A stretch of DNA of 64,000 nucleotides from Burkholderiales bacterium 70-64 (GTDB taxonomy: Bacteria; Pseudomonadota; Gammaproteobacteria; Burkholderiales; Burkholderiaceae_E). Positions within the stretch are counted from its first letter, which is position 1; the number at the start of each line of letters is the position of its first letter. Shown piece by piece: positions 6,683 through 14,887 of this stretch. Both the position numbers and the translations under genes were made by a program. The stretch covers positions 306,928-370,927 of the forward strand of contig MKUQ01000016.1 of the NCBI GenBank assembly GCA_001898645.1, read 5' to 3'. A model generated the notes under the pieces. That model saw only the letters and a program-made list of their open reading frames with translations. It was not told the origin of the DNA and did not search any database.

Positions 6683-7783
6683 TCAATCGTACGACAGGAA
6701 CTCGCCGAGGGGCGCCAGGGCCTCGATGTGATCGGCGCAGATCTTGAGCACCACCAGCGTCGGCACCGCCACGAACACGCCGCCCAGGCCCCACAGCCAG
6801 CCCCAGGCGAGCACCGTGAGGAAGGTCACCACGACGTTCAGCTGCAGGCGCCGCCCGACCAGCACCGGCTGGATCAGCTGCCCCTCGACCAGCACCAGGG
6901 CGAAGAACGTCGCCGGCACCGCGGCGATCGAGGCCCAGTCGTCGAAGCTCACGAACGCCGCCGCCGTCAGCAGCACGAGGCTGGTGCCGGGCCCGACGTA
7001 GGGCACGAAGTTCAGCAGCGCGGCGAGCGCCCCCCAGAACACCGGCGAGGGCATGCCCAGCAGCCACATCGCGACGGCGGTGACCACGCCGAGCCCCAGG
7101 TTGATCGACGCGATGGTGAAGAAGTAGCGCCCGATCTCGACCTGGATGGTGCGCGCGATGCCGACTGCGGTCTTCTTGTCGGTCAGGCGCGGCAATACCC
7201 GGATCAGCTTGCGCAGGAACAGATCGCCCGAGGCGAGCAGGAAGTACAGCAGCACGATGGTCGACAGGGCGCCGACCAAGACCGGCGTGGCGTCGCCGGC
7301 GAGCGCGTACAGGCTGCGCCGTTCGACCACCACCTCCTTGGGCTTGGCCGGGCCCGGCGGATCGGCGATGCCCTGGACGCGTTCCTGAGCCCCCTGGATC
7401 TGCGCGAACGGCCGCTCGAGGGCGCGCAGGCGCGATTCGAGCTTCCGCCACTCGGCCGAGCGCGGATTCAGCCATTGATCGGAAGGCGTCGCCAGCTGGC
7501 CGATCGCCGCCACGACCGCGGCCACCGTTGCCACGACCACCAGCAGCGCGCCCAGCCAGCGCGGCAGCCGGCAGCGATCGGCCAGGATCATCGCCGGGTT
7601 CAGCAGCAGGGCCAGCAGGATCGCCAGGACGACGGGCAGGAACAGCGCGCGCGCAACCGACAGCGTGGCGGCGGCGGCGATGAGGGCCAAGGCGATGATG
7701 CCCAGCCGCATGCCGCGCCCCGCGCCGGCATCGCCGGCGCCCGCCTCCGCCGCAGTCGGTGACCGGGTCTCGTCGTTGGGCAT
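6683..7783 (-). CDS. AI-2E family transporter (TqsA/PerM-like membrane protein)
   Basis: About 366 residues. An N-terminal pair of helices (IIALALIAAAATLSVARALF and LPVVLAILLALLLNPAMILA) is followed by a third helix, a soluble charged segment with coiled-coil character, then a cluster of further helices with the family-typical FFTIASINLGLG and FVPYVGPGTSLVLL motifs. Family members export the quorum signal AI-2 or carry out Na+/H+ or other exchange. The substrate here is unknown. Start 7783 (MPNDETRS) was chosen over 7822 because the longer form would overlap the divergent PAS-DHp gene. The final four codons lie six bases beyond the receiver gene's stop, so the two converge tightly. Confidence 0.85.
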   Translation of the reverse strand: MPNDETRSPTAAEAGAGDAGAGRGMRLGIIALALIAAAATLSVARALFLPVVLAILLALLLNPAMILADRCRLPRWLGALLVVVATVAAVVAAIGQLATPSDQWLNPRSAEWRKLESRLRALERPFAQIQGAQERVQGIADPPGPAKPKEVVVERRSLYALAGDATPVLVGALSTIVLLYFLLASGDLFLRKLIRVLPRLTDKKTAVGIARTIQVEIGRYFFTIASINLGLGVVTAVAMWLLGMPSPVFWGALAALLNFVPYVGPGTSLVLLTAAAFVSFDDWASIAAVPATFFALVLVEGQLIQPVLVGRRLQLNVVVTFLTVLAWGWLWGLGGVFVAVPTLVVLKICADHIEALAPLGEFLSYD

Positions 7784-7820
7784 GGTCGGATCCGGGCACA
7801 ATACCGGCAAGGTTCCGCTC

Positions 7821-8315
7821 ATGCAATCCGCTCCCCGCCCCGCCCTGCTGCTGCTCGACGACGAGCTGCGCGTGACCTGGGCCGACCCCGTCGGCTGCCG
7901 CCGCCGTGGCATGGAGCCGGATGCGCTGCATCGAGCAGCGCTGGTGGAGGTCTTGCGCGGGGCCGGCGCGCATGAGCGCTTCGTCCTCGAACGCGATGCC
8001 GCGCGCGAAGGCGGCGGCTACCGCCTGGTGCCGATCGAAGCCGGCGAGGCGCCGGCCGCGCCGGAATCCGCGGCGCGGCCGCACACGCCGGGCGGCGAGG
8101 ATGGGCGCGCGCGGCTCGCGCACGACCTGCGCACGCCGCTCAACGCCATGGCCGGCTGGCTGCACCTGCTCGGAGCCCCGCGCGAAATCGCACCGGAGAT
8201 GCGCGAACGCGCCCTCGCGGGGCTGCGCGCGGCCATCGAGCAGCAGCTGCGACTGGTCGCCACGCTCGACGAGCCGCCCGTCTCGCTGCCTCCGGCGCCG
8301 CCCTCCGGGCGCTGA
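7821..8315 (+). CDS. PAS-like plus DHp (HisKA) protein lacking a kinase ATPase domain
   Basis: 164 residues. The first 75 or so resemble a PAS fold (ALLLLDDELRVTWADPVG, ending in YRLVPIEAG). After a Pro/Ala linker comes a dimerisation/phospho-acceptor segment, LAHDLRTPLNAMAGWLHLL, with His101 in the phospho-acceptor position and a second amphipathic helix. The frame then stops cleanly. No N, G1 or G2 box of a histidine-kinase ATPase domain follows, because the NtrC-type regulator starts 13 bp later. The DHp helix resembles that of the hybrid kinase at 3322-6303 (both read HxLRTPLxAxxGWL). The protein cannot autophosphorylate alone; it may act as a phosphotransfer intermediate or dimerise with a full kinase (inference). 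Confidence 0.75.
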   Translation: MQSAPRPALLLLDDELRVTWADPVGCRRRGMEPDALHRAALVEVLRGAGAHERFVLERDAAREGGGYRLVPIEAGEAPAAPESAARPHTPGGEDGRARLAHDLRTPLNAMAGWLHLLGAPREIAPEMRERALAGLRAAIEQQLRLVATLDEPPVSLPPAPPSGR

Positions 8316-8327
8316 GTAGGGGTCGAC

Positions 8328-9995
8328 GTGTCGCACGCGCTGATCGTGGAAGACGACGCCGGCACCGCCGAGATGCTGGCGGCGCTGGTGGCGGCCGAAG
8401 GCTTCACCACCGCCACCGCGGCCAGCCTGCAGCAGGCGCGCCGCGAGCTCGAATCGCAGCGACCCGACGTGGTGCTGCTGGACCTCTCCCTGCCCGACGG
8501 CAGCGGCATCGACCTCTTCGATGCCGTAGAGACGCCGGACCCGGCCTGCGAGATCGTGCTGATCACCGGCCATGCGAGCCTCGAGACCTCGATCCAGGCG
8601 CTGCGCCTGGGCGCCGCCGACTACCTGCGCAAGCCGGTCGACGTCGCGCGGCTGCGGGCGGTGCTGGCCCGCGCCGGGGGCGCCTCCGAGGTGCGCGGCC
8701 GGATGGACCGCGAGCGCAGCCTGGTCGATGCGCAGGGCCGCTTCGGGCGCATATGGGGACGCTCGCAGTCGATGCGCGAGATCTACCGCCGGATCGAACG
8801 CGTCGCGCCGACGGCGGTCACCGCGCTGATCACCGGAGAAAGCGGCACCGGCAAGGAGGTCGTCGCGCAGACCATCCACGAGCTCTCGAAGCGTTCGAAG
8901 GCGCCGTTCCTGGCCGTCAACTGCGGGGCGATCCCGCCGCAGCTGATCGAAAGCGAGCTCTTCGGCCACGAGAAGGGAAGCTTCACCGGCGCGGTGCGCC
9001 AGCATCTCGGCCTGTTCGAGCGCGCCGACGGCGGCACCCTGTTCCTCGACGAGATCACCGAGATGCCGCCCGAGCTGCAGGTCAAGCTGCTGCGGGTGCT
9101 CGAAACCGGCACCTTCGCCAGGGTGGGCTCGGGCACGCTGCTCGGCGCCGACGTGCGCATCATCGCCGCGACCAACCGCCCGCCGGCCGACGCGGTGGCC
9201 ACCGGCCAGCTGCGCGAAGACCTCTTCTACCGGCTGAACGTATTCCCCATCCAGCTGCCGCCGCTGCGCGAGCGCTGCGAGGACATCGACCTGCTGGCCG
9301 GACACTTCCTGGCCGAGCTGAACGAGAGCGAACGTGCGCGCAAGCACTTCACCGGGGCGGCGCTCTCGAAGCTGTCCGGCCATTACTGGCGCGGCAACGT
9401 ACGCGAGCTGCGCAACGTGGTGCACCGCGGCTTCATCCTCGCCGAGGGCGATGCCATCGACGCCGCGGACCTGCCGCTCGACGACGACCAGATGAATGCC
9501 GGGGACGCGCGCGAGGCCGCGCCTTCCGTCGTGGCCGACGTACGCGCCGCAGGTGCATCGCCCGCCACCGGCGCATTGCCCACGGCCGATGCACCGCCCG
9601 CCGCCGGCGCGCCGTCCGCTGCCGATGCGCCGCCCCCTGCGGGCACATCGCCTGCCGCGGACGCACCGCCTAGCGCAAGCGCACCGCCTGCCGCAAGCGC
9701 ATCGCCCGCCGGCACCGCCGCCGACGTGCAACGGCCGGCATGCCCGCCCGCAGACCGGTCGCCCCCCGCGCAGGCGGCCGAATCACCGGATACGGCGCCC
9801 GCGTGTAACATCCCTGCCCTGCCGGATCCGCTGCGGGTCGACGTCACCATCGGCCTGTCGCTCGCCGAAGTCGAGCGGCGGCTGATCCTGGCCACGCTGG
9901 AGCATTGCGGCGGGCGCCGCGAGCGCGCGGCCACCCTGCTCGGCATCAGCCCCAAGACCCTCTACAACCGCCTCAAGGCCTACCGCAAGGCGTGA
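8328..9995 (+). CDS. NtrC-family sigma-54-dependent response regulator with repetitive linker
   Basis: 555 residues from a GTG start 12 bp after the PAS-DHp gene. N-terminal receiver with VEDD and phospho-acceptor Asp52 (LLDLSLPDGSG). Central AAA+ domain with Walker A GESGTGKE (from residue 170), a sigma-54 contact loop reading GSFTGA (217-222) instead of GAFTGA, Walker B GGTLFLDEI, and the R-finger/sensor regions. C-terminal Fis-type helix-turn-helix (RRERAATLLGISPKTLYNRL). Between AAA+ and HTH is an unusually long linker of Ala, Pro, Ser and Gly, about 120 residues, encoded partly by an 18-bp tandem repeat. It activates RpoN promoters. Two consensus sigma-54 promoters lie 6 kb away at 2238-2290 and are candidate targets. 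It is probably co-transcribed with the PAS-DHp gene and the following transporter. Confidence 0.9.
   Translation: MSHALIVEDDAGTAEMLAALVAAEGFTTATAASLQQARRELESQRPDVVLLDLSLPDGSGIDLFDAVETPDPACEIVLITGHASLETSIQALRLGAADYLRKPVDVARLRAVLARAGGASEVRGRMDRERSLVDAQGRFGRIWGRSQSMREIYRRIERVAPTAVTALITGESGTGKEVVAQTIHELSKRSKAPFLAVNCGAIPPQLIESELFGHEKGSFTGAVRQHLGLFERADGGTLFLDEITEMPPELQVKLLRVLETGTFARVGSGTLLGADVRIIAATNRPPADAVATGQLREDLFYRLNVFPIQLPPLRERCEDIDLLAGHFLAELNESERARKHFTGAALSKLSGHYWRGNVRELRNVVHRGFILAEGDAIDAADLPLDDDQMNAGDAREAAPSVVADVRAAGASPATGALPTADAPPAAGAPSAADAPPPAGTSPAADAPPSASAPPAASASPAGTAADVQRPACPPADRSPPAQAAESPDTAPACNIPALPDPLRVDVTIGLSLAEVERRLILATLEHCGGRRERAATLLGISPKTLYNRLKAYRKA
9555..9713 (+). repeat. 18-bp in-frame tandem repeat array (about 8.8 units) in the regulator gene
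   Basis: Degenerate 18-bp units of the pattern GCACCGCCCGCCGCCGGC run in frame for 159 bp and encode six-residue units of the type A-P/S-P-A-A-G/D. They form much of the linker between the AAA+ and DNA-binding domains. The unit length is a multiple of three, so copy-number change would lengthen or shorten the linker without breaking the frame. Confidence 0.85.
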
Positions 9996-10900
9996 ACACG
10001 AAACCCCTCCCCCGCTGGCTCGGCGTCTCCCTGCTGCTGCTGATCGCCGCCGCCTTCGCCAGCAACCACATCTCGGCGCGCATCGCCTTCGACCACGGCA
10101 CCAACGTCACCACTGCGGTGGCGGTACGTTCGTGCGCCACCGTGCTCTTCGTGCTCGCGCTGCTGCGGCACGCCGGCGTCGTCCCCCGCATGCCGCGGCC
10201 GACCTTGCGCCGCGCCGCGGCGATCGGGCTGCTGATGTCGGTGCAGAGCCTGTGCCTGTATTCGGCCGTGGCCCGCATCCCGGTCGCGCTCGCGCTGCTG
10301 GCCTTCAACACCTTTCCGCTGCTGCTGGGCCTGATCTCCTGGGCCGCGGGCGCGCAGCGTCCCTCCTCGCGGGCGCTGGTCGCCACGCCGATCGCGTTGG
10401 CGGGGCTGGCGCTGGCCCTCGACGCCGCCGGCTGGGCCACGCCGGCAGGGGCGGCGCGCCCGGTGCCCCCCGCGGCGATGGCCGCAGGCGTGGCCTTCGC
10501 CCTCACCGGAGCGACTGCCTTCGCCGGCGCGCTGTTCTTCACCACGCGCTGGCTCGACACCACCGACGGCCGGTTGCGCACGCTGGTGCTGATGATGGTG
10601 GTGGCCGTCGTCGCCATCGCGGCGGGCCTGGTCGACGGGCATTTCGACTGGCCGCGCGATACCGCCGGCTGGCTCGCGCTGGCGGCGCTGTCGGTGCTCT
10701 ACGGTTCGGGGATCACCGGGCTGTTCGTGCTGCTGCCCAGGATCGGCGCGGTCAACAACGCCGCCGTGATGAACGCCGAGCCGATCATTGCGCTGTTCCT
10801 CGGCTGGGTGGTGCTCGACCAGCGCGTGGCGCCGATCCAGATCGCCGGCGCCTTCGTCGTGATCGGCGCGATCGTGATGCTGACCACCGGCCGACGCTGA
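9992..10900 (+). CDS. DMT-superfamily transporter (EamA family, two domains)
   Basis: 302 residues from GTG 9992, which overlaps the regulator's stop as GTGA, so translation is coupled. Ten hydrophobic segments fall into two EamA repeats. The first begins WLGVSLLLLIAAAFASNHISARIAF. The second carries the family-typical VLLPRIGAVNNAAVMNAEPIIALFLGWVVLDQ, quoted here only in part: LPRIGAVNNAAVMNAEP. Members export amino acids, nucleosides or other metabolites; this substrate is unknown. Coupling to the sigma-54 regulator suggests it belongs to the same signalling unit rather than to the following convergent gene. Confidence 0.85.
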   Translation: MNTKPLPRWLGVSLLLLIAAAFASNHISARIAFDHGTNVTTAVAVRSCATVLFVLALLRHAGVVPRMPRPTLRRAAAIGLLMSVQSLCLYSAVARIPVALALLAFNTFPLLLGLISWAAGAQRPSSRALVATPIALAGLALALDAAGWATPAGAARPVPPAAMAAGVAFALTGATAFAGALFFTTRWLDTTDGRLRTLVLMMVVAVVAIAAGLVDGHFDWPRDTAGWLALAALSVLYGSGITGLFVLLPRIGAVNNAAVMNAEPIIALFLGWVVLDQRVAPIQIAGAFVVIGAIVMLTTGRR

Positions 10901-10926
10901 GCGACCATGGGCCGCCGCCGGGCCCT

Positions 10927-11565
10927 TCAGCGATCGACCCAGCCGGGCACCCGCCAGCCGCGCACCAGCGCCAGCATGCGCAGGCCCGCCGTGACCACGA
11001 TGCCGGCCGCCAGCGCCGGCCAGCCCTGCGCCCCGAGCGCATGCAGCGCGACGAACGTCCAGGCGCCCGCGAACGAGCACACCGCATACGGCCGGCGGTC
11101 GTGGAAGATCGTGGGGACCTCGTTGCACAGGATGTCGCGCATCACCCCGCCGAACACGCCGGTCACCACGCCCATCAGTGCGGCGACGATCAGCGGCTGG
11201 CCGGCCTCGAGCGCCTGGCTGGCGCCGGCCACGCTGAACAGGCCCAGCCCGAGCGCGTCGGGCCAGCGCATCGCACGGCCGGTGAACTCGACGTGGCGCG
11301 CCCGCATCGTTGCCAGGCCCGCGACGGTGAGCACCAGGATCAGCCAGACGTAGCCCGGGCGCTCGACCCAGAAGAATGGCCGGCGGTCGAGCAGGATGTC
11401 GCGCAGGGTGCCGCCTCCGAAGGCGGCGATGAACGCCACCGCGGCGATGCCGACGGCGTCCATGCGCTTGCGGGTCGCCTCGATGAAGCCCGAGAGCGCG
11501 AACGCGAGCGTGCCGGCGATCTCGATGCCGGACAACACGAGGTCGGCACGCGCCGCAGCGTTCAT
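10927..11565 (-). CDS. TRIC-type cation channel / UPF0126 (YicG) family membrane protein
   Basis: 212 residues, seven hydrophobic helices arranged as two similar three-helix repeats plus one. Each repeat has the family glycine motif followed by an Arg-Asp pair: AFGGGTLRDILLDRRPFFW in the first and GVFGGVMRDILCNEVPTIF in the second. Bacterial relatives of eukaryotic TRIC channels are trimeric, with a pore through each subunit; the physiological ion or solute is not settled. ATG 11565 was chosen because the family begins a few residues before the first helix. It is convergent with the DMT gene (26 bp apart) and divergent from the hydrolase at 11706. Confidence 0.87.
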   Translation of the reverse strand: MNAAARADLVLSGIEIAGTLAFALSGFIEATRKRMDAVGIAAVAFIAAFGGGTLRDILLDRRPFFWVERPGYVWLILVLTVAGLATMRARHVEFTGRAMRWPDALGLGLFSVAGASQALEAGQPLIVAALMGVVTGVFGGVMRDILCNEVPTIFHDRRPYAVCSFAGAWTFVALHALGAQGWPALAAGIVVTAGLRMLALVRGWRVPGWVDR

Positions 11566-11705
11566 CACGCGGCCCGCCGCGATGCGCGGTGTGTCATGCG
11601 GCCGATCGTATCGTCTTTCGGCAGCCCGAAGCGGCCGGTGCGAGGCCCGCGCTGCAGCGTTGCGCAAAAATGGTACGTTCGAGCCACAACCCTGAGGATG
11701 CACCC

Positions 11706-12608
11706 ATGAACAGCGACGTCCCGCACGCCGACTTCGGGCGCGTGCGCGTCTACTTCGGCGAGAAGTCGGGCAAGTATCCCGACGGCAACCAGGTGGTGGT
11801 ACGCGGCCGCGACACGCACGCGGTGTTCGACACGCCGCTGGTGTCCAACCGCATCGGCGCCGACGTCGACGAGGCGCAGCTGGTCATCCTCGGCCATGTC
11901 CACGAGGACCACATGGCGGGCCTGCACCGGCTGCCGCACGCGGCGGTGCACGTGCACGAGCGCGACCTCGCCGCCGCGCGCAGCTGGCCGGGCCTGGTGC
12001 GCCACTACGGCCTGTCCCCGGGCGTCCGCGACGCCATGCGCGCCGGCATCGAACGCGAGTTCCACTACGCGCCGCGCCCCGATGCTCTCGGCTATGCCGA
12101 CGGCGCCGTGTGGGACCTCGGCGGGTCGCGCGTGCGCGCGATCCACATGCCGGGCCATACCTCCGGCCACTGCGTGCTGCTGGTCGAGCCCGAGGGCGTG
12201 GCCTTCATCGGCGACATCGAGCTGAGCGGCTTCGGCCCCTACTACGGCGATGCCACCTCGAATCTCGACGAGTTCCGGCACACGCTGGCGCGCCTGCCCG
12301 CGATTCCGGCTCGAACCTGGGTCACCTCGCACCATCGCGGCGTCTACACCGACCGCGCTGCCTTCCTGGAAGCGCTCGTGGCGTACGTCGCCAGGATCGG
12401 CGAGCGCAGCGAGCGGCTCGTGGCGATGATCGCCGAGGTTCCCAAGACCCTGGACCAGCTCGCCGCCGAGCGGCTGATCTACCCCCTGGACTACGACGAG
12501 GCCTGGGTCTTCGATGCCGAGCGGCGCACCATCGCGCAGCACCTCGAGGAGCTGATCGCCGCCGGCCGGGCGGTGGCCGACGAGGCCGGACGCTACCGCG
12601 CCGCCTGA
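11706..12608 (+). CDS. Metallo-beta-lactamase-fold hydrolase
   Basis: 300 residues. The metal motif HVHEDH (His64, His66, Asp68, His69) is followed by AIHMPGHTSGHC, with the third zinc-binding His, then by an Asp in the IGDIELSG strand and a late His (TSHHRG), the full ligand set of glyoxalase II-like hydrolases. The second half is a helical extension used for substrate selection. The substrate is unknown; related proteins cleave thioesters, lactones or phosphodiesters. ATG 11706 lies after the divergent TRIC promoter region. The catalase gene follows 174 bp downstream with its own promoter. Confidence 0.85.
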   Translation: MNSDVPHADFGRVRVYFGEKSGKYPDGNQVVVRGRDTHAVFDTPLVSNRIGADVDEAQLVILGHVHEDHMAGLHRLPHAAVHVHERDLAAARSWPGLVRHYGLSPGVRDAMRAGIEREFHYAPRPDALGYADGAVWDLGGSRVRAIHMPGHTSGHCVLLVEPEGVAFIGDIELSGFGPYYGDATSNLDEFRHTLARLPAIPARTWVTSHHRGVYTDRAAFLEALVAYVARIGERSERLVAMIAEVPKTLDQLAAERLIYPLDYDEAWVFDAERRTIAQHLEELIAAGRAVADEAGRYRAA

Positions 12609-12650
12609 GCGCAGATCGTCGTACGGCAGGCAATCGTACGATTCAGATCA

Positions 12651-12717
12651 ATAGATATAGTCTATTCAGCTGTTCAGGGTAATCCAATTGGGCAGGGCTT
12701 ACGCCCTGCTCTAGACT
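12651..12717 (+). promoter_or_regulatory. Catalase promoter with OxyR-like half-site
   Basis: ATAG-N7-CTAT (12651-12665) is a perfect half of the OxyR consensus. The phased right-hand tetramers are poor (TTCA, CCAA). It sits directly upstream of a -35 candidate TTGGGC (12688-12693) and a -10 candidate TAGACT (12712-12717), the usual place for OxyR activation. A hairpin GCAGGGC-TTAC-GCCCTGC (12692-12709) overlaps the core promoter, and a 12-bp palindrome AATCGTACGATT lies at 12632-12643. Confidence 0.5.
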
Positions 12718-12782
12718 CCCTCCCGAGCGTCGCACGTCGCGGCGCACGCCAGCAAGGGCGCATCCGCCTCGGGAGTAACGAC

Positions 12783-14219
12783 ATGAGCCGCAGCAAACTG
12801 ACCACCGCCGCCGGCGCGCCGGTGCCCGACAACCAGAACGTGATCACCGCCGGGCCGCGCGGCCCGCAACTGCTCCAGGACGTCTGGTTCCTGGAGAAAC
12901 TCGCCCACTTCGATCGCGAAGTGATCCCCGAACGGCGCATGCACGCCAAGGGCTCGGGGGCCTTCGGCACGTTCACGGTCACCCACGACATCACGCGCTA
13001 CACGCGCGCGAAGCTGTTCTCGAAGGTCGGCAAGAAGACCGACCTGTTCGTGCGCTTCTCCACCGTGGCCGGCGAGCGCGGCGCGGCAGACGCCGAGCGC
13101 GACATCCGCGGCTTCGCGATCAAGTTCTACACCGAGGAAGGCAACTGGGACCTGGTGGGCAACAACACCCCGGTGTTCTTCTTCCGCGATCCCCTGAAGT
13201 TCCCCGACCTCAACCACGCGGTCAAGCGCGACCCGCGCACCAACCTGCGCAGCGCGAAGAACAACTGGGACTTCTGGACCTCGCTGCCCGAGGCGCTGCA
13301 CCAGGTCACGATCGTGATGAGCGATCGCGGCATCCCGGCGTCGTATCGCCACATGCACGGCTTCGGTTCGCATACCTTCAGCTTCATCAGCGCGAACAAC
13401 GAGCGCCACTGGGTCAAGTTCCATTTCCGGACCGAGCAGGGGATCAGGAACTTCACCGACCAGGAGGCTGCGGCGGTCATCGCCAACGACCGCGAAAGCG
13501 CGCAGCGCGACCTGTACGAGGCGATCGAGCGCAAGGAATTCCCGCGCTGGACGATGTTCGTGCAGGTGATGCCCGAGGCGGACGCCGCCAAGGTGCCCTA
13601 CCACCCTTTCGACCTGACCAAGGTCTGGCCGAAGAAGGACTACCCGCTGATCGAAGTCGGCGTGTTCGAGCTCAACCGCAACGCCGACAACTACTTCGCC
13701 GACGTCGAGCAGGCGGCATTCAACCCCGCCAACGTCGTACCGGGGATCAGCTTCTCCCCCGACAAGATGCTGCAGGGACGCCTGTTCTCCTACGGCGACG
13801 CGCAGCGCTACCGGCTCGGCGTCAACCACTCGCTGATCCCGGTGAACGCGCCGAAGTGCCCCTTCCACAGCTTCCATCGCGACGGCGCGATGCGCGTCGA
13901 CGGCAACCACGGCAGCACGCTGCACTACGAGCCGAACAGCTACGGCGAGTGGCAGGAGCAGCCCGACTACCGCGAGCCGCCGCTGGCGCTCGAAGGTCCG
14001 GCCGATCGGTGGAATTACCGTGAGGACGACGACGACTACTTCTCGCAGCCGCGTGCCCTGTTCAGGCTGATGAGCAAGGCGCAGCAGCAGGTGCTGTTCG
14101 AGAACACGGCACGCGCGATGGGCGACGCGCCGGTCGAGATCAAGCGCCGGCACATCGCCAACTGCACCAAGTGCGATCCGGCCTACGGCGCGGGGGTAGC
14201 CAAGGCGCTCGGGCTCTAG
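12783..14219 (+). CDS. katA: Monofunctional haem catalase (small-subunit type)
   Basis: 478 residues, the length of small-subunit haem catalases, which disproportionate H2O2 to water and oxygen in the cytoplasm. Catalytic His54 ([12 protein letters not shown]) and Asn127 (DLVGNNTP) line the distal haem pocket. Tyr337 in [15 protein letters not shown] is the proximal haem ligand. [13 protein letters not shown] and [12 protein letters not shown] are family signatures. The C-terminus ends shortly after the core, without the flavodoxin-like domain of large catalases and without a signal peptide. A GGGAG ribosome-binding site precedes the ATG. The upstream OxyR-like half-site suggests peroxide induction. 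Its stop overlaps the stop of the convergent methyltransferase gene by four bases. Confidence 0.96.
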   Translation: MSRSKLTTAAGAPVPDNQNVITAGPRGPQLLQDVWFLEKLAHFDREVIPERRMHAKGSGAFGTFTVTHDITRYTRAKLFSKVGKKTDLFVRFSTVAGERGAADAERDIRGFAIKFYTEEGNWDLVGNNTPVFFFRDPLKFPDLNHAVKRDPRTNLRSAKNNWDFWTSLPEALHQVTIVMSDRGIPASYRHMHGFGSHTFSFISANNERHWVKFHFRTEQGIRNFTDQEAAAVIANDRESAQRDLYEAIERKEFPRWTMFVQVMPEADAAKVPYHPFDLTKVWPKKDYPLIEVGVFELNRNADNYFADVEQAAFNPANVVPGISFSPDKMLQGRLFSYGDAQRYRLGVNHSLIPVNAPKCPFHSFHRDGAMRVDGNHGSTLHYEPNSYGEWQEQPDYREPPLALEGPADRWNYREDDDDYFSQPRALFRLMSKAQQQVLFENTARAMGDAPVEIKRRHIANCTKCDPAYGAGVAKALGL

Positions 14220-14887
14220 GGCTGAGCGCTGGCGGGCACCCCGCCCGGACGGGGTGCCCGCTTGCGGTATACGACCCACACGGTGTGCGCGTAGCGGTTC
14301 AGGTAGGTTTCCAGGGCCGGGTAGCGCGCGCGCCGCAGGAGGCGCGCCGGCAGCGGGCGTCGCTTTTCGTTGGCGACGAGCTCGACGATGGAAATCGGGT
14401 AGCGCCGCTCCTGTTCGCGCAGGAAATCGACCGCTTCCGAAAAACCGAAGAACCACTTGTGGCGGTCCGGCGGCGGCGTCGCAGGCAGGCCGTAGTGGGC
14501 GATGGCGCCGCGTCCGCGCTCGATCGGCCGGCGCGCGTTGGTCCAGTTGTTGGGCAGCGACACGACGATGTGCTCGCGGCTGACGCGGACCAACTCGCCG
14601 AAGATGAAATGCAGGTTGTCCAGGTGCTCCAGCACGTCGGAGCACACCGTCGCGTCGAACTGGTCGTCCGCGAAAGGCAGGCGCTCGATGTGCTCGAGGT
14701 CGATCCGGATGTCGGGCGTGCCGCCGACGTCGATGCCGGTGTACGCCACCTGCGGCAGGAGAGTGCGCAGCAGCGCCTTGTCGCAGCCGACGTCGAGCAG
14801 CGCCGGACCGAGGAGATCGCCGAAACGGCGTGCAATGTATGCGGAGCGGTCCGCCCGCTGCTCGAACTGCACGTAATCGATCTTCAC
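14216..14887 (-). CDS. Class I SAM-dependent methyltransferase
   Basis: 223 residues from a GTG start (14887) that overlaps the stop of tcdA as GTGA and is preceded by GGAGG. Motif I is [11 protein letters not shown], the acidic residue after strand 2 is in YTGIDVGG, and motif IV is [11 protein letters not shown], a Rossmann-fold methyltransferase of the Methyltransf_11/UbiG-like group. Further on, [12 protein letters not shown] and [14 protein letters not shown] resemble methyltransferases found in polysaccharide clusters. The substrate is not known. It is the last gene of the minus-strand run and is translationally coupled to tcdA. Confidence 0.8.
   Translation of the reverse strand: MKIDYVQFEQRADRSAYIARRFGDLLGPALLDVGCDKALLRTLLPQVAYTGIDVGGTPDIRIDLEHIERLPFADDQFDATVCSDVLEHLDNLHFIFGELVRVSREHIVVSLPNNWTNARRPIERGRGAIAHYGLPATPPPDRHKWFFGFSEAVDFLREQERRYPISIVELVANEKRRPLPARLLRRARYPALETYLNRYAHTVWVVYRKRAPRPGGVPASAQP

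Noticed and set aside
9555..9713. CRISPR-like repeat array
   Set aside because: Units are contiguous, degenerate and in frame with the regulator gene; there are no spacers and no cas genes.
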